This document shows positions 30,249 to 39,548 of a DNA stretch of 64,000 nucleotides, piece by piece. The stretch's first letter is position 1. Every line of letters begins with the position of its first letter. The stretch comes from Edaphobacter sp. (GTDB taxonomy: Bacteria > Acidobacteriota > Terriglobia > Terriglobales > Acidobacteriaceae), in contig JAOAPB010000067.1 in NCBI GenBank assembly GCA_025462645.1, positions 1-64,000 of the forward strand. Direction: 5' to 3'. The translations under genes were made by a program, and so were the position numbers. The notes under the pieces were generated by a model. The model saw only the letters and a list, made by a program, of their open reading frames with translations, was not told where the DNA came from and ran no database searches.

Positions 30249-31589
30249 CTATTGCTTGATGACCGTTCCATCCCGCTTCCTTATCTCGCCCCACCCGCCA
30301 TTCAGATGGTTCGGACTTTCTGTAAATGGAGATTTCGCCGCCAGCTTCTCGTCGATCTCGATACCCCAGCCCGGCTTCTCATTCACCCAGAAATATCCGT
30401 CCTTCATCTCCGGGCAGCCTTTGAAGATCTCCTGCGTCTTCGCATTGAATGGCGTGTACTCCTGGATGCCAAAGTTGTAGCTCACGATATCGAGCGTTAT
30501 ATTCGCCATGTGGCCCACCGGTGAAACGTCGCCCGGCCCATGCCACGCTGTCTTCACGCCGAACTGCTCGGCTTGGATCGCAATCTTCCGCGCCGGCGTA
30601 AACCCTCCCACCTGAGAAACATGGACGCGAATGTAGTCGATCAACTGCTGTGCGATCAGTGGCTGCCACTCGTGCGGACTGTTGAATAGCTCACCCATCG
30701 CGATCGGCGTCGCGCAATTATCCCGGATTTGCTTGAAGTACCCGAGATCTTCAGGCGAAAGTGGATCCTCGAGGAAGAACATCCGGAACTTCTCCGCCTC
30801 CTTGCAGAACTGCACGGCCTGATTTGGAGTCAGCCGCTCATGCATGTCATGCAGTAGTTCCACCTCGTCTCCTAACTCCGTTCTGCAGACCTCCAGCAGC
30901 TTCAGTGCACGCCGCATCTGATACGCCGGCTCAAACAACGGCTTGTCGTGCAACGCTTTTAGAGGAGGACCTTCGCCGTGCGCCGAACCGTAGCCCGACA
31001 TTCCCGGCAGCCCCACCTGCACTCGAATATTCCGGAAGCCCTGCGCCATATACTTCTTCGCCGCCTCCACTACATTTGCAAACTCCAGGCCGTCGGCGTG
31101 CGCGTAGCAGTCCACCGCCTCGCGACACTTGCCTCCCGCCAACTGATACACCGGCATCCCCGCCTGCCGTCCTTTGATGTCCCACAGAGCCTGGTCGATC
31201 CCGCTCAACGCATTGTTCAGCACTGGCCCATTCTTCCAGTATGAGCTGTCATAGCAGCTCTGCCAGATATCCTCGATGCGGTCTGTCGCCTTGCCTAGCA
31301 GAAACGGCTTCAGATATTTTTCCACCGCCGGTTTCACCAGGTCAGCGCGTTGCGTAAACGTCGCACAACCGTAGCCGTACAGTCCATCCTGATCGGTTGT
31401 GATTTTTACCACCGTCAACCGAGATCCAGCCGGCGCGCACTCGATCACACTGATGTCTTTGATACGTGGCGAGGGCATGCCCCGCGTGTTACGTTCTATC
31501 TGCTCCTGCGCTCGAAGGACAGGCGCTGCCAGAGTCAGAAGGCTGGCGCCTCCAATGGACTTCAACAGATCACGGCGACGCATCGACAT
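30249..31589 (-). CDS. Mandelate racemase/enolase-superfamily enzyme (mannonate dehydratase-like) with Tat signal
   Basis: MSMRRRDLLKSIGGASLLTLAAP; GIDQALWDIKGRQAGMPVYQLAGG; LLHDMHERLTPNQAVQFCKEAEKF; FFLEDPLSPED. Confidence 0.9.
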   Translation of the reverse strand: MSMRRRDLLKSIGGASLLTLAAPVLRAQEQIERNTRGMPSPRIKDISVIECAPAGSRLTVVKITTDQDGLYGYGCATFTQRADLVKPAVEKYLKPFLLGKATDRIEDIWQSCYDSSYWKNGPVLNNALSGIDQALWDIKGRQAGMPVYQLAGGKCREAVDCYAHADGLEFANVVEAAKKYMAQGFRNIRVQVGLPGMSGYGSAHGEGPPLKALHDKPLFEPAYQMRRALKLLEVCRTELGDEVELLHDMHERLTPNQAVQFCKEAEKFRMFFLEDPLSPEDLGYFKQIRDNCATPIAMGELFNSPHEWQPLIAQQLIDYIRVHVSQVGGFTPARKIAIQAEQFGVKTAWHGPGDVSPVGHMANITLDIVSYNFGIQEYTPFNAKTQEIFKGCPEMKDGYFWVNEKPGWGIEIDEKLAAKSPFTESPNHLNGGWGEIRKRDGTVIKQ

Positions 31590-31844
31590 TGTTCAGAACT
31601 CTCCCAAGATGGACTTGAATGCTTGCAAAGAATACCTCAAACGCTCGCCCTTTTAATCTCTGCGTAGGAGGAACTTAGCCGCCACGTGCAGCGAGTAGAG
31701 TGGGGTGGGGCGGCTTTAGATCTGTAAAATTAGCGAGCCCGCTTCAAGTTCTCGATTTTCAGCAGCCAAAAACGCGATTCCGGATATCGTCACATATGGC
31801 GCGGACATTTCCAATCGGGCGGCCCTTGGGATCCGGAAGAGGCC

Positions 31845-31878
31845 AATCGTCTCGCTTGAGTAATCGTCTCGCTTGAGT
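31845..31878. repeat. 17-bp tandem duplication
   Basis: AATCGTCTCGCTTGAGT occurs twice in tandem. Confidence 0.8.
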
Positions 31879-32674
31879 AGAGGAGGAGCGAGATTGCGAT
31901 CTTCACCACGCCAGCCGAACACCTGGCGTGTAAAGACTTCCTCTTTAGGTTCCTGGTCAGTTTTGCAGGCAAACTGGGGGTGGACGACGCTCAGTCTGTA
32001 ACGCTCTCTTCGGTGTCTAGCAACAATTCAAGTTGGGATAACGGTCGCGGTAGTTAGCGTCGCATCCTGGATGAAGCGGCACTACTTCAGATCGGAGATG
32101 GAGGATTTCCAAGTAGGTCGGGTCAAGGAGGCCCCATAGTCGGCTATCCAATATTTTGGCATTCCTCAAGTGCTCTGCACACCGCAAACCTCTATCCGGG
32201 AGCATGTCATGCAATGTGACGACTTGCTGGTTTAAATTCAACATCCATTCTGTTGAAGACATCGCGTCAATCAGAGGGTAGTTCCATCTATTTTTGGTGC
32301 AATCCACGATACTTCTCAATATCTTCGCAGGGAAGTTAGAGCGTTGTCTGGCGTATCTTCAGCAGCTACGCTAGGGAAGGGGACACACAACTCGCCTAGA
32401 GGTCATGGCAAACCAGGAGTGGTTTTAAAGCTGCTAACAAGTAGACTTCCTGCATCGATATGGAATGTCTTAGACATATCATCACTAATTTGTTAGATGA
32501 TGACCGGGTTGGTATCCATGCAACTACACTTGTCTGGCGGTAGTCTAGAGGGTATGCGATACTGAGAAGACTCTGAAAGGTGTACCAAAACTGCAACTGT
32601 ATTAATAAAGACAGAGCTATAAGTCATGAGATAGGCAGCAACTGAAAGCGGAATATAGCCACTTGAAGTGCAGA

Positions 32675-32761
32675 GCCGGGATGGCGGAACTGGCAGACGC
32701 AGCGGACTCAAAATCCGCCGGAGGCAACTCCATGGGGGTTCGATTCCCCCTCCCGGCACCA
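32675..32761 (+). tRNA. tRNA-Leu (anticodon CAA)
   Basis: GCCGGGA ... gcgga-CTCAAAA-tccgc ... GGTTCGATTCC ... TCCCGGCACCA; acceptor pairing complete, encoded CCA, class II variable arm. Confidence 0.96.
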
Positions 32762-32797
32762 AGATAAGCCACATAAAATGAATAGGTTACGAAGACC

Positions 32798-32824
32798 AAA
32801 GCCTCTCAACCCGAGAGGCTTTTT
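32798..32824 (+). terminator. Intrinsic terminator downstream of tRNA-Leu
   Basis: AAAGCCTCTC-AACCC-GAGAGGCTTTTT. Confidence 0.88.
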
Positions 32825-32840
32825 CATGCTCAAAAAGTGC

Positions 32841-32900
32841 TGGTGCCGGTTTTGGTGCCGGTTGGTACCTAATTTGCTAATTTGGATTAGGAGGTGCCGG
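32841..32900. repeat. Three GGTGCCGG repeats between the tRNA and integrase, complementary to the tRNA 3' end
   Basis: TGGTGCCGG at 32841-32849 and 32853-32861, GGTGCCGG at 32893-32900; the tRNA ends CCGGCACCA. Confidence 0.75.
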
Positions 32901-32903
32901 AAC

Positions 32904-33941
32904 ATGCCCAGGAGGAGTACGAAGAAGGAGCGCGGCGTATTCGAGAAAGACCCCGGTTCCGAGATTTGGTGGATTCGGTATTACATCGACGGACGCGAAC
33001 GCCGCGAGAAAGTCGGGCGCAAGAAGGACGCGAGCGACCTGTACAAGATCCGCAAGGCCGATGCCCTGCGCGGTGTCAAGCTGCCCACCAACATGAAGAG
33101 CAAGGGAGTGAAGTTCGAGGCACTCGGCAAGCACGCGCTTGAGTGGTACATCGAGCATGGCCGGAAGGACGTCAAGAACTTCCGCATCCGGATGAACATC
33201 ATCCTCAAAGATTTCGGTGATCGCGTCGCGGACGAGATCTTGCCCTCTGAGATTGACGCCTGGTTGAAGGGGCACGACTGGTCTCCGGCGACCAAGAACC
33301 GCTACAAGAACGTCTTCGGAAAGACGTTCAAGATCGCATACGCTGACGGCAAAGTTTCGGGCAATCCTGCCCGGCTGGTTGAGCAACGCCCTGAGAAGAA
33401 TGCGCGTCTTCGGTTCTTGTCAGCCGACGAAGAACTGAGACTTCGTGACGCCATCACGAAGCGCTGTCCGCAACACATGCCGGAGTTGGATATCGGGCTC
33501 AATACTGGAATGCGTAAGGGCGAACAGTACAGTCTCGAATGGCCTCAGGTCTCGTTTCGGCGCAAGCGCATCCTGCTCGAAGAGACGAAGAACGGTAGCA
33601 GCCGGGAGATACCGATGAACAAGTCCTGCATCGCCGCGATGGAAGCGCTCTATGAAAGCCGACCACACGAAGGAAGAGTGTGCCAGTCGAAGTATGGTAA
33701 GGACCTGAATGACTCCCGTTCTTGGTTTGACCTATGCATCAAGGACGCGGGAATTCAAAACTTCACATGGCATTGTCTTCGGCACACGTTCATTAGTCGC
33801 CTCGTCATGGCCGGAGTTGATTTGAGAACAGCCCAGGAACTAGCAGGACATAAGACAATTTCAATGACGGTTCGGTACGCTCACCTGGCTCCTGAACATA
33901 ATCAGGCGGCAATCGAGAAGCTTGATTCCCTCAAACATTAA
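32904..33941 (+). CDS. Tyrosine recombinase/integrase of the element
   Basis: LDIGLNTGMRKGEQYSLEWPQV; HCLRHTFISRLVMAGVDLRTAQELAGHKTISMTVRYAHL. SD AGGAGGT at 32889 before ATG 32904; the ORF-track start at 32778 precedes the tRNA terminator. Confidence 0.94.
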   Translation: MPRRSTKKERGVFEKDPGSEIWWIRYYIDGRERREKVGRKKDASDLYKIRKADALRGVKLPTNMKSKGVKFEALGKHALEWYIEHGRKDVKNFRIRMNIILKDFGDRVADEILPSEIDAWLKGHDWSPATKNRYKNVFGKTFKIAYADGKVSGNPARLVEQRPEKNARLRFLSADEELRLRDAITKRCPQHMPELDIGLNTGMRKGEQYSLEWPQVSFRRKRILLEETKNGSSREIPMNKSCIAAMEALYESRPHEGRVCQSKYGKDLNDSRSWFDLCIKDAGIQNFTWHCLRHTFISRLVMAGVDLRTAQELAGHKTISMTVRYAHLAPEHNQAAIEKLDSLKH

Positions 33942-33998
33942 GAGCGGGACCAAGAAGGGCGGCGCTCGGTATCCACATCCTGGGAGACCGGTCGCGCC

Positions 33999-34313
33999 CT
34001 AACCAGCAAGGCGCTCAGGATGATCTCCACGAGAAAATCGTCGAAGGTCGGAGGTCGGAATCAGGACCCGCGCTCCAATGCGCCGTGTCGTCAACTGCTT
34101 ATTTGCGACCAGATAGTCCAACGCTCTGCAACTGATTGAAAGCATTGACGCCGCTTCTTCTCTGCCGACAAGCAGTTTTTCTTCTGGCGAAAGGGTGACT
34201 CGTGCAGGCCGTTTTCTTTCAGGAAGACTGGTCTGATCCATTGCAGTGTTCTCCATGATGACTTCAAGTGTCTCTGAACCCCACTTGTCCAGGTTCACAG
34301 CGGGCTTCTGCAA
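33999..34313 (-). CDS. Excisionase/helix-turn-helix DNA-binding protein
   Basis: LVGREEAASMLSISCRALDYLVANKQLTTRRIGARVLIPTSDLRRF, MerR/Xis-like HTH. Confidence 0.8.
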   Translation of the reverse strand: MQKPAVNLDKWGSETLEVIMENTAMDQTSLPERKRPARVTLSPEEKLLVGREEAASMLSISCRALDYLVANKQLTTRRIGARVLIPTSDLRRFSRGDHPERLAG

Positions 34314-34547
34314 GACTCTGACGAAGCTTGTCTACACGTCCAATACTCATTTCCAATGACCCAATCAGTCGGCCTGATGGACAAGGCTAGGGCGTACTTT
34401 CCACAGAATAGAAATGGTTGCCCCGGGGCGCTCAGAGTGGAATCAAATTTGGCAACTCCATCGCCTTTTATTGCAACCAATCAAGTTAGCGCATCAGCTG
34501 ACCGCGCACGCTACGGCCGCCGAGTATAGCCAACAGGTTGGTGCATC

Positions 34548-35513
34548 ATGGATGAAGGGCCCGACTTCCGCCACTTTGTGTCATTTGTTGCAGTTGCCGA
34601 AACATGCAATTTCGGTAAGGCTGCCGAGAGATTGGGCATGGCCCAACCCACCTTGAGTTTGCAAATCAAACAGATAGAAGACTGGGCAGGCGAAAGGCTC
34701 CTCCTGCGCTCTCCTTCCGGGTCTTCGTTGACTGAAGCTGGTCGGCACTTCCTTGTAGTTGCCCGCCACATGATCCACCTGAAAAATCATGCCCGACACG
34801 CAATCATTACGCGGCGAAGCGAATGGCCCCTCAGGCTAGGATTTTCGCTATTTGCGAAACACGAGTTGGTAGAGGAAACAATCGTTGATTACAAGGAGAT
34901 TGTTCCAGGAGGGACGGTCCAGACCTCAAGTGATTGCACAGCGCGTCTTGTCGAAATGCTTGAAGATGGCCGGCTGGAAGCAGCAGTCGTCACGCTTCCC
35001 ATCGGTTCCACAGATCTAGTCGAACAGAGGATTTGTGACGACAAGGTATTCGTCTGTCTTCGCAAAGATGATCCCATGGCTGAGCGCGAGTCGATCCCCA
35101 AAGATGTAGTGGCAGAGCGCCTAAAAGTGATGTTTCATCGCGATTACCATCCACACCTATACGACAAGATAATGGCGCGTTTTCGAGGGGCGGGAATGCA
35201 TTTACATCCCACTGAGACTTTCTCTGCTCCATCCGATATGCAGCACATGGTCAAGTCCAGAGGCTGCTTTGGCCTCGTCCGTGAACACACGCCACTGCTC
35301 CCGGATCTAACGAGTCGGCCAATCTCCGGCTTCTCAATTAAGTTCATTACAGCGGTCGTATCCCATGCAGCGCAGCAGCGCCCCGCAATCCCCGTAATGG
35401 CATATCGCATGGCTCAACGTTGCGCGGACCAATTGAACACGGATGCTCTGTCGAAGAAGCCTCCCCAATCAGCGAGCAATTCGGGATCAGGTTCTCAATC
35501 TCAGGCTGGCTAA
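34548..35513 (+). CDS. LysR-family transcriptional regulator
   Basis: FRHFVSFVAVAETCNFGKAAERLGMAQPTLSLQIKQIEDWAGERLLLRSPSGSSLTEAGRHFL. Confidence 0.92.
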   Translation: MDEGPDFRHFVSFVAVAETCNFGKAAERLGMAQPTLSLQIKQIEDWAGERLLLRSPSGSSLTEAGRHFLVVARHMIHLKNHARHAIITRRSEWPLRLGFSLFAKHELVEETIVDYKEIVPGGTVQTSSDCTARLVEMLEDGRLEAAVVTLPIGSTDLVEQRICDDKVFVCLRKDDPMAERESIPKDVVAERLKVMFHRDYHPHLYDKIMARFRGAGMHLHPTETFSAPSDMQHMVKSRGCFGLVREHTPLLPDLTSRPISGFSIKFITAVVSHAAQQRPAIPVMAYRMAQRCADQLNTDALSKKPPQSASNSGSGSQSQAG

Positions 35514-35628
35514 ACTCAGCGCATTTGGTAAGCCATCAACTCGGTTGATAGGGCAATCGAAAATGAGTATTGGACTGTGATTTCTTCTGCCCCTAAAGTC
35601 ACGGCATATCACGACTGAAACCCAGTCG

Positions 35629-36033
35629 ATGGAGACGCCGATGATTTGCAGGAACCGTGATGTCAATCGCCCAAACTTCAACCAATCCAATCCCAAGTGC
35701 GCCGACCGGCGTGCTTCCTATCTCAAGACGAACTTAGCCCACGCTTTCCGCGCGATGGCTCCCGCCCTCTTTGCGCTCACATTCGCGAGCGTTGCCCATG
35801 CCCAAGGAACGATGGACTTCTCCGGCGCTCAGACGCTTATGGGGACGTTCAAAACGTTTGCCGTCTATGCCGGTGCTGTTATCTGTTTTGGCGGTCTGAT
35901 CTTCGCCGGCATTCGGATGATGAGCGGTCGCTTTCAGGATGCCATTCCCGGCCTCTTCGGTGCGCTTTTCGGCGCTGGCGTTCTTGGATGGGGCGCGGGC
36001 TGGATCGGGTCTCTCACCGGGCAGTCGATGTAG
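35629..36033 (+). CDS. VirB2/TrbC-like T4SS pilin
   Basis: Signal peptide ending AHAQ; two TM segments FAVYAGAVICFGGLIFAGIRMMSG and FGALFGAGVLGWGAGWI. Confidence 0.8.
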   Translation: METPMICRNRDVNRPNFNQSNPKCADRRASYLKTNLAHAFRAMAPALFALTFASVAHAQGTMDFSGAQTLMGTFKTFAVYAGAVICFGGLIFAGIRMMSGRFQDAIPGLFGALFGAGVLGWGAGWIGSLTGQSM

Positions 36034-36041
36034 GAGCTGCC

Positions 36042-36311
36042 ATGCACACGACCAAGCGGGGAGAACCGTTACCGATCAATCAGGCAATGAACAGGCCGAG
36101 AGCCAAGCTAGGGCTTGACCTCTCGGCATGGATGGCCATCGTGTTTGTCTGCGTGACGGTTTTCCTCGTCGGTTTCCGAATGCTGGCAATCCTTAGCTTT
36201 CCAACACTCGCGGGCGGCGCATGGTTGATCGTCCGTAAACACCCAAAGATGTTTCAACTGTGGGGCCTCAGCCTCGGCCAGAAGAGCTACTATGACCCGC
36301 GCAAATACTGA
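36042..36311 (+). CDS. VirB3/TrbD-like T4SS protein
   Basis: MHTTKRGEPLPINQAMNRPRAKLGLDLSAWMAIVFVCVTVFLV...; position between VirB2- and VirB4-like genes. Start preferred over the 35697 ORF start. Confidence 0.7.
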   Translation: MHTTKRGEPLPINQAMNRPRAKLGLDLSAWMAIVFVCVTVFLVGFRMLAILSFPTLAGGAWLIVRKHPKMFQLWGLSLGQKSYYDPRKY

Positions 36312-38661
36312 ACAGATCAGACATACCCCGTGGTTTGCGAAAGCGGGAGCGGCGTGCAGCATCGTCCCGATCTCTCGTTTTGTTGGACCGAACATCTTCG
36401 CGCTGAAAGGTGGAGGCTACGGGTGCCTCTTCTCTCTCACGGGCTTGGATGAAGAGGCCCTGACCGACCTTGATCTTGAGGCTCGGGTTCGTCAGGTGGA
36501 AGGCGCTCTGCGCGGACTGCCGGAGGGATCGTGCCTCTATCAGTACACGCGAGTGATGTCCGGGTTCGATCTTCCCCGGCAGAAGCAATACAGGAACGAA
36601 GTGACGGAGACCTTCGCGAGCGACCGTCTCGCACACCTCGACAAGACGGCAGCGTTTCGCCGCATCGACCTCCACTGGTGCCTGACGCTGGAGCCCTCCC
36701 AGGCGAGGGCGTTCCAGCGCAAGCCAGATGAGAATGTCGCGGACACGTCAAGGATGCTCTCCGATCTTGAGAAGACGGCAACCTTGTTAGAAGGCCACCT
36801 CGACAGCTCTCTCGGTCTCAAGTTGTTGGGGAAGGCCGAAGCCTTCCAGTTCTTCAGCTACTTGTTCAATTTGGAGGAATGGTCAGGTCGAGATCAGCTC
36901 CGCGCAGATACGGGTGTTGACCGCCAGATAGTCAAAAGCCCGGTTGCGTGGCATAGCGATCATGTGCAGATCGGCAAGCGGCCCGTTCAGATGTTCTCTC
37001 TGAAGACGACCCCGGAGGCGTCGCGGCCCTGCCTGTTCTCCGGTCTGCTGACTATCGATTGTGACAGTGTGCTGTGCTCGACATGGCGGGTGAAGTCTAC
37101 GTCGGCAGCACGCAGCGAGATCGACGCCCAGGAGAAGTTCATCTCTTTCTTCAAAGTCGGTGTGTTGACCCGCGTAATGAGCGGTAGGGACACCGCCTCT
37201 CTCGAAACGGGAGCCGGTGCCAAGGCTGCGAACAACAGCGTAGATGACTTGAGCGACGTGATCCGGTCGCTAGACAAAAAAGCCCAGGGCGAGTTCTCGC
37301 TCCGTCTACTTCTGGCGACGCGCAGTCCGGAGCAGCTACGAGACACCGTCCCCACCGTGCATCGGCTCTTCGTCGATGCAAGGGCTCAAGTGATGGAGGA
37401 GACGCTGGGCAATCTCTCCGCCTTCTACGCCATGTTCCCCGGCAATCACAAGTTCAATGTCTTTCCGCTGTGGCTGGCCGAAGACCATCATGCTCGTCTC
37501 TCCTCTGTGTTCGCGCCTCATATCGGACATCCTCATTCTGAAGATCTCGATTCCGAGTATCTGAACATCTTCGAGACGCGCACACGGACGCCGTTCTTTC
37601 AGGACGTGTATGTGGACGGCGTCCGGGTCATGCTCATCATCGGGCCAACAGGAACCGGAAAGTCGGTCCACGGAAATCAGATCATCTCGCTTGAGCAGAA
37701 ATATGGCGGCTTCACTTATATCTTCGACATCGGCGGGAGCTATGAAAGCGTGGTCGAGCTGTACGGTGGCAAGGTTGATCGAGTCGGCAAAGATGGCCCG
37801 CGAGTGAACCCGTTCGCCCTGGAGCCGACCGAGAGCAATATCAAATTCCTGTACTCGTTTGTGAAGCTCCTGCTGACAAATGGCGGCGCGGAGCTTGAGC
37901 CCGAAGATGACGACGTAATCCATAAGGCCGTGCAGGATATGTACCTCTTGGACGCAGCGAATCGCCGGCTCTCCAATCTGTTCCTTCCCAAGAAACTCGA
38001 CAGGTATTTGGCGAAGTGGGTTGGGAAGGGTATTTATAACGCCGTCTTCGATAACGTGGAAGATAGCCTATCGCTCTCGCGACTCCAGTGCTTCGACTTC
38101 CAGGGAGTCAACAACGAGCAGTACGCCGACCTGGTCGAGCCGTTGATGGTGTGGCTGCTACGCCGAATCAACGATGTTCTCTACAACCCTGCCAATCTCG
38201 GAGTTCCCAAGCACATCCTGATCGAGGAGATTTTTTCTTCGATGAAGAACAAGCAACTCCTGGATGGAGCGTTGGCTTCGATCAAGACCGTCCGCAAGAA
38301 CCTTGGCGGCGTCACCATGATCGGCCAGTCCGCCGATGACCTGGGTGCGAATGCCGACAGCATCGTGAACTCCTGCACGTCGTTCCTGTTCCTCAAAGAC
38401 GCCACTTTCAACCGGAAGCGGTACGCCGAGCTATTCAAGATGAACGAGCAGCACCTCGCTCTCTTCGAGAGCTTGCAGGACCGCGAAGGACTTTACATGC
38501 GGCGCGATGGGCTGACGAAGGTCGTCACCCTGAATCTGGACAGCCGCAGCTACGCAACATTTTCGACAAAGCCGAGGGACCGTGTGCGCCGGACGAAGCT
38601 GATCGAAAAGTACGGACTCTCTGAGGGCATCTCTCGTTTTGCCCAGGGCGAGGCTGTGTAA
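36292..38661 (+). CDS. VirB4/TrbE-like T4SS ATPase
   Basis: MLIIGPTGTGKSVHGNQIISLEQKYGGFTYIFDIGGSYESVVELYGG; ILIEEIFSSMKNKQLLDGALASIKTVRKNLGGVTMIGQS. Confidence 0.93.
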   Translation: MTRANTEQIRHTPWFAKAGAACSIVPISRFVGPNIFALKGGGYGCLFSLTGLDEEALTDLDLEARVRQVEGALRGLPEGSCLYQYTRVMSGFDLPRQKQYRNEVTETFASDRLAHLDKTAAFRRIDLHWCLTLEPSQARAFQRKPDENVADTSRMLSDLEKTATLLEGHLDSSLGLKLLGKAEAFQFFSYLFNLEEWSGRDQLRADTGVDRQIVKSPVAWHSDHVQIGKRPVQMFSLKTTPEASRPCLFSGLLTIDCDSVLCSTWRVKSTSAARSEIDAQEKFISFFKVGVLTRVMSGRDTASLETGAGAKAANNSVDDLSDVIRSLDKKAQGEFSLRLLLATRSPEQLRDTVPTVHRLFVDARAQVMEETLGNLSAFYAMFPGNHKFNVFPLWLAEDHHARLSSVFAPHIGHPHSEDLDSEYLNIFETRTRTPFFQDVYVDGVRVMLIIGPTGTGKSVHGNQIISLEQKYGGFTYIFDIGGSYESVVELYGGKVDRVGKDGPRVNPFALEPTESNIKFLYSFVKLLLTNGGAELEPEDDDVIHKAVQDMYLLDAANRRLSNLFLPKKLDRYLAKWVGKGIYNAVFDNVEDSLSLSRLQCFDFQGVNNEQYADLVEPLMVWLLRRINDVLYNPANLGVPKHILIEEIFSSMKNKQLLDGALASIKTVRKNLGGVTMIGQSADDLGANADSIVNSCTSFLFLKDATFNRKRYAELFKMNEQHLALFESLQDREGLYMRRDGLTKVVTLNLDSRSYATFSTKPRDRVRRTKLIEKYGLSEGISRFAQGEAV

Positions 38662-38694
38662 CCCGTATCTCCACTTCACAACCAAAGGGCCCCT

Positions 38695-39546
38695 ATGAAA
38701 CCGCCGATGATCCTAACCGTTATGTCTCTTTTCTCCCTCGTCTGTGCTGTCTCCCAGGCATCGCCTGCGACTCCACCGCATCACCTTGAGCCGAACGCCC
38801 CGCGTTCCGTCACAGTATCCGAGGCGCAGACGCCGCCCGTCATACGGGCCGGGCTGCTGCAGTCCACCCTCATTCTCCTCCCGGCCGAAGAGAAGATCGC
38901 CACCGTCTTCGGCGGCGACACGGTGGACTGGGTGTTCGATGGCGGCCATGTAGCCAGCCGCTTCATCAGCGTCAAGCCAAAGCTCGCCAACACGACAACC
39001 GACATTCACATCGTCTCTGACCACGGCAACGAATACACCTTGCAACTTCAGGAGATCTCTGGGGACACGGACGCACACTTCGATTCCAAGGTGTTCATCG
39101 TGCCCGGTGATAAGGCAGCTAAGGACAGGCTTACCGACATGCCCGTCTTCGTACCCGCCGCTGAATTGGATAAGGCCAAGCAGGAAGCCGCCGCAGCCAA
39201 GGCCGCGCAAGCTGCCGAGTTGAAATCGGAAGAGGCCAAAGCCGAGACCTATCGCAGCCAGTATCCGGGCAGTCTGCACTTCGATTTCAGCTGGGACGAG
39301 AAGAAGGGCAAGGAGCTTGGCCTGCAGCAGATATGGCATGACGACAAGTTCACCTATCTGCGCGGTGTCTTCCAAGAGACGCCTGCACTGTATGAGATGA
39401 AAGACGGTAAGGGATCGCTCATCAACTTTGATTACAACGCCGGCCTGTACACCGTACCGAAGCAGTTGGAGACGGGCTATCTGGCGATTGGCAAGAAGCG
39501 CGTGGACTTCCACCGCAGTTCCAACGGAACAGGGGAGAAGAACTAG
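38695..39546 (+). CDS. VirB9/TrbG-like T4SS protein
   Basis: Signal peptide; STLILLPAEEKIATVFGGDTVDWVFDGGHVASRFISVKPKLANTTTDIHIVSDHGNEYTLQL. Confidence 0.85.
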   Translation: MKPPMILTVMSLFSLVCAVSQASPATPPHHLEPNAPRSVTVSEAQTPPVIRAGLLQSTLILLPAEEKIATVFGGDTVDWVFDGGHVASRFISVKPKLANTTTDIHIVSDHGNEYTLQLQEISGDTDAHFDSKVFIVPGDKAAKDRLTDMPVFVPAAELDKAKQEAAAAKAAQAAELKSEEAKAETYRSQYPGSLHFDFSWDEKKGKELGLQQIWHDDKFTYLRGVFQETPALYEMKDGKGSLINFDYNAGLYTVPKQLETGYLAIGKKRVDFHRSSNGTGEKN

Positions 39547-39548
39547 CC

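Noticed and set aside
31845-31878. Possible CRISPR-like repeat
   Set aside because: Only two 17-bp tandem copies with no spacer; a simple tandem duplication.
34548-35513. LysR gene as part of a metabolic operon
   Set aside because: Flanked by excisionase and T4SS genes, so more likely an element regulator; target cannot be determined from sequence.
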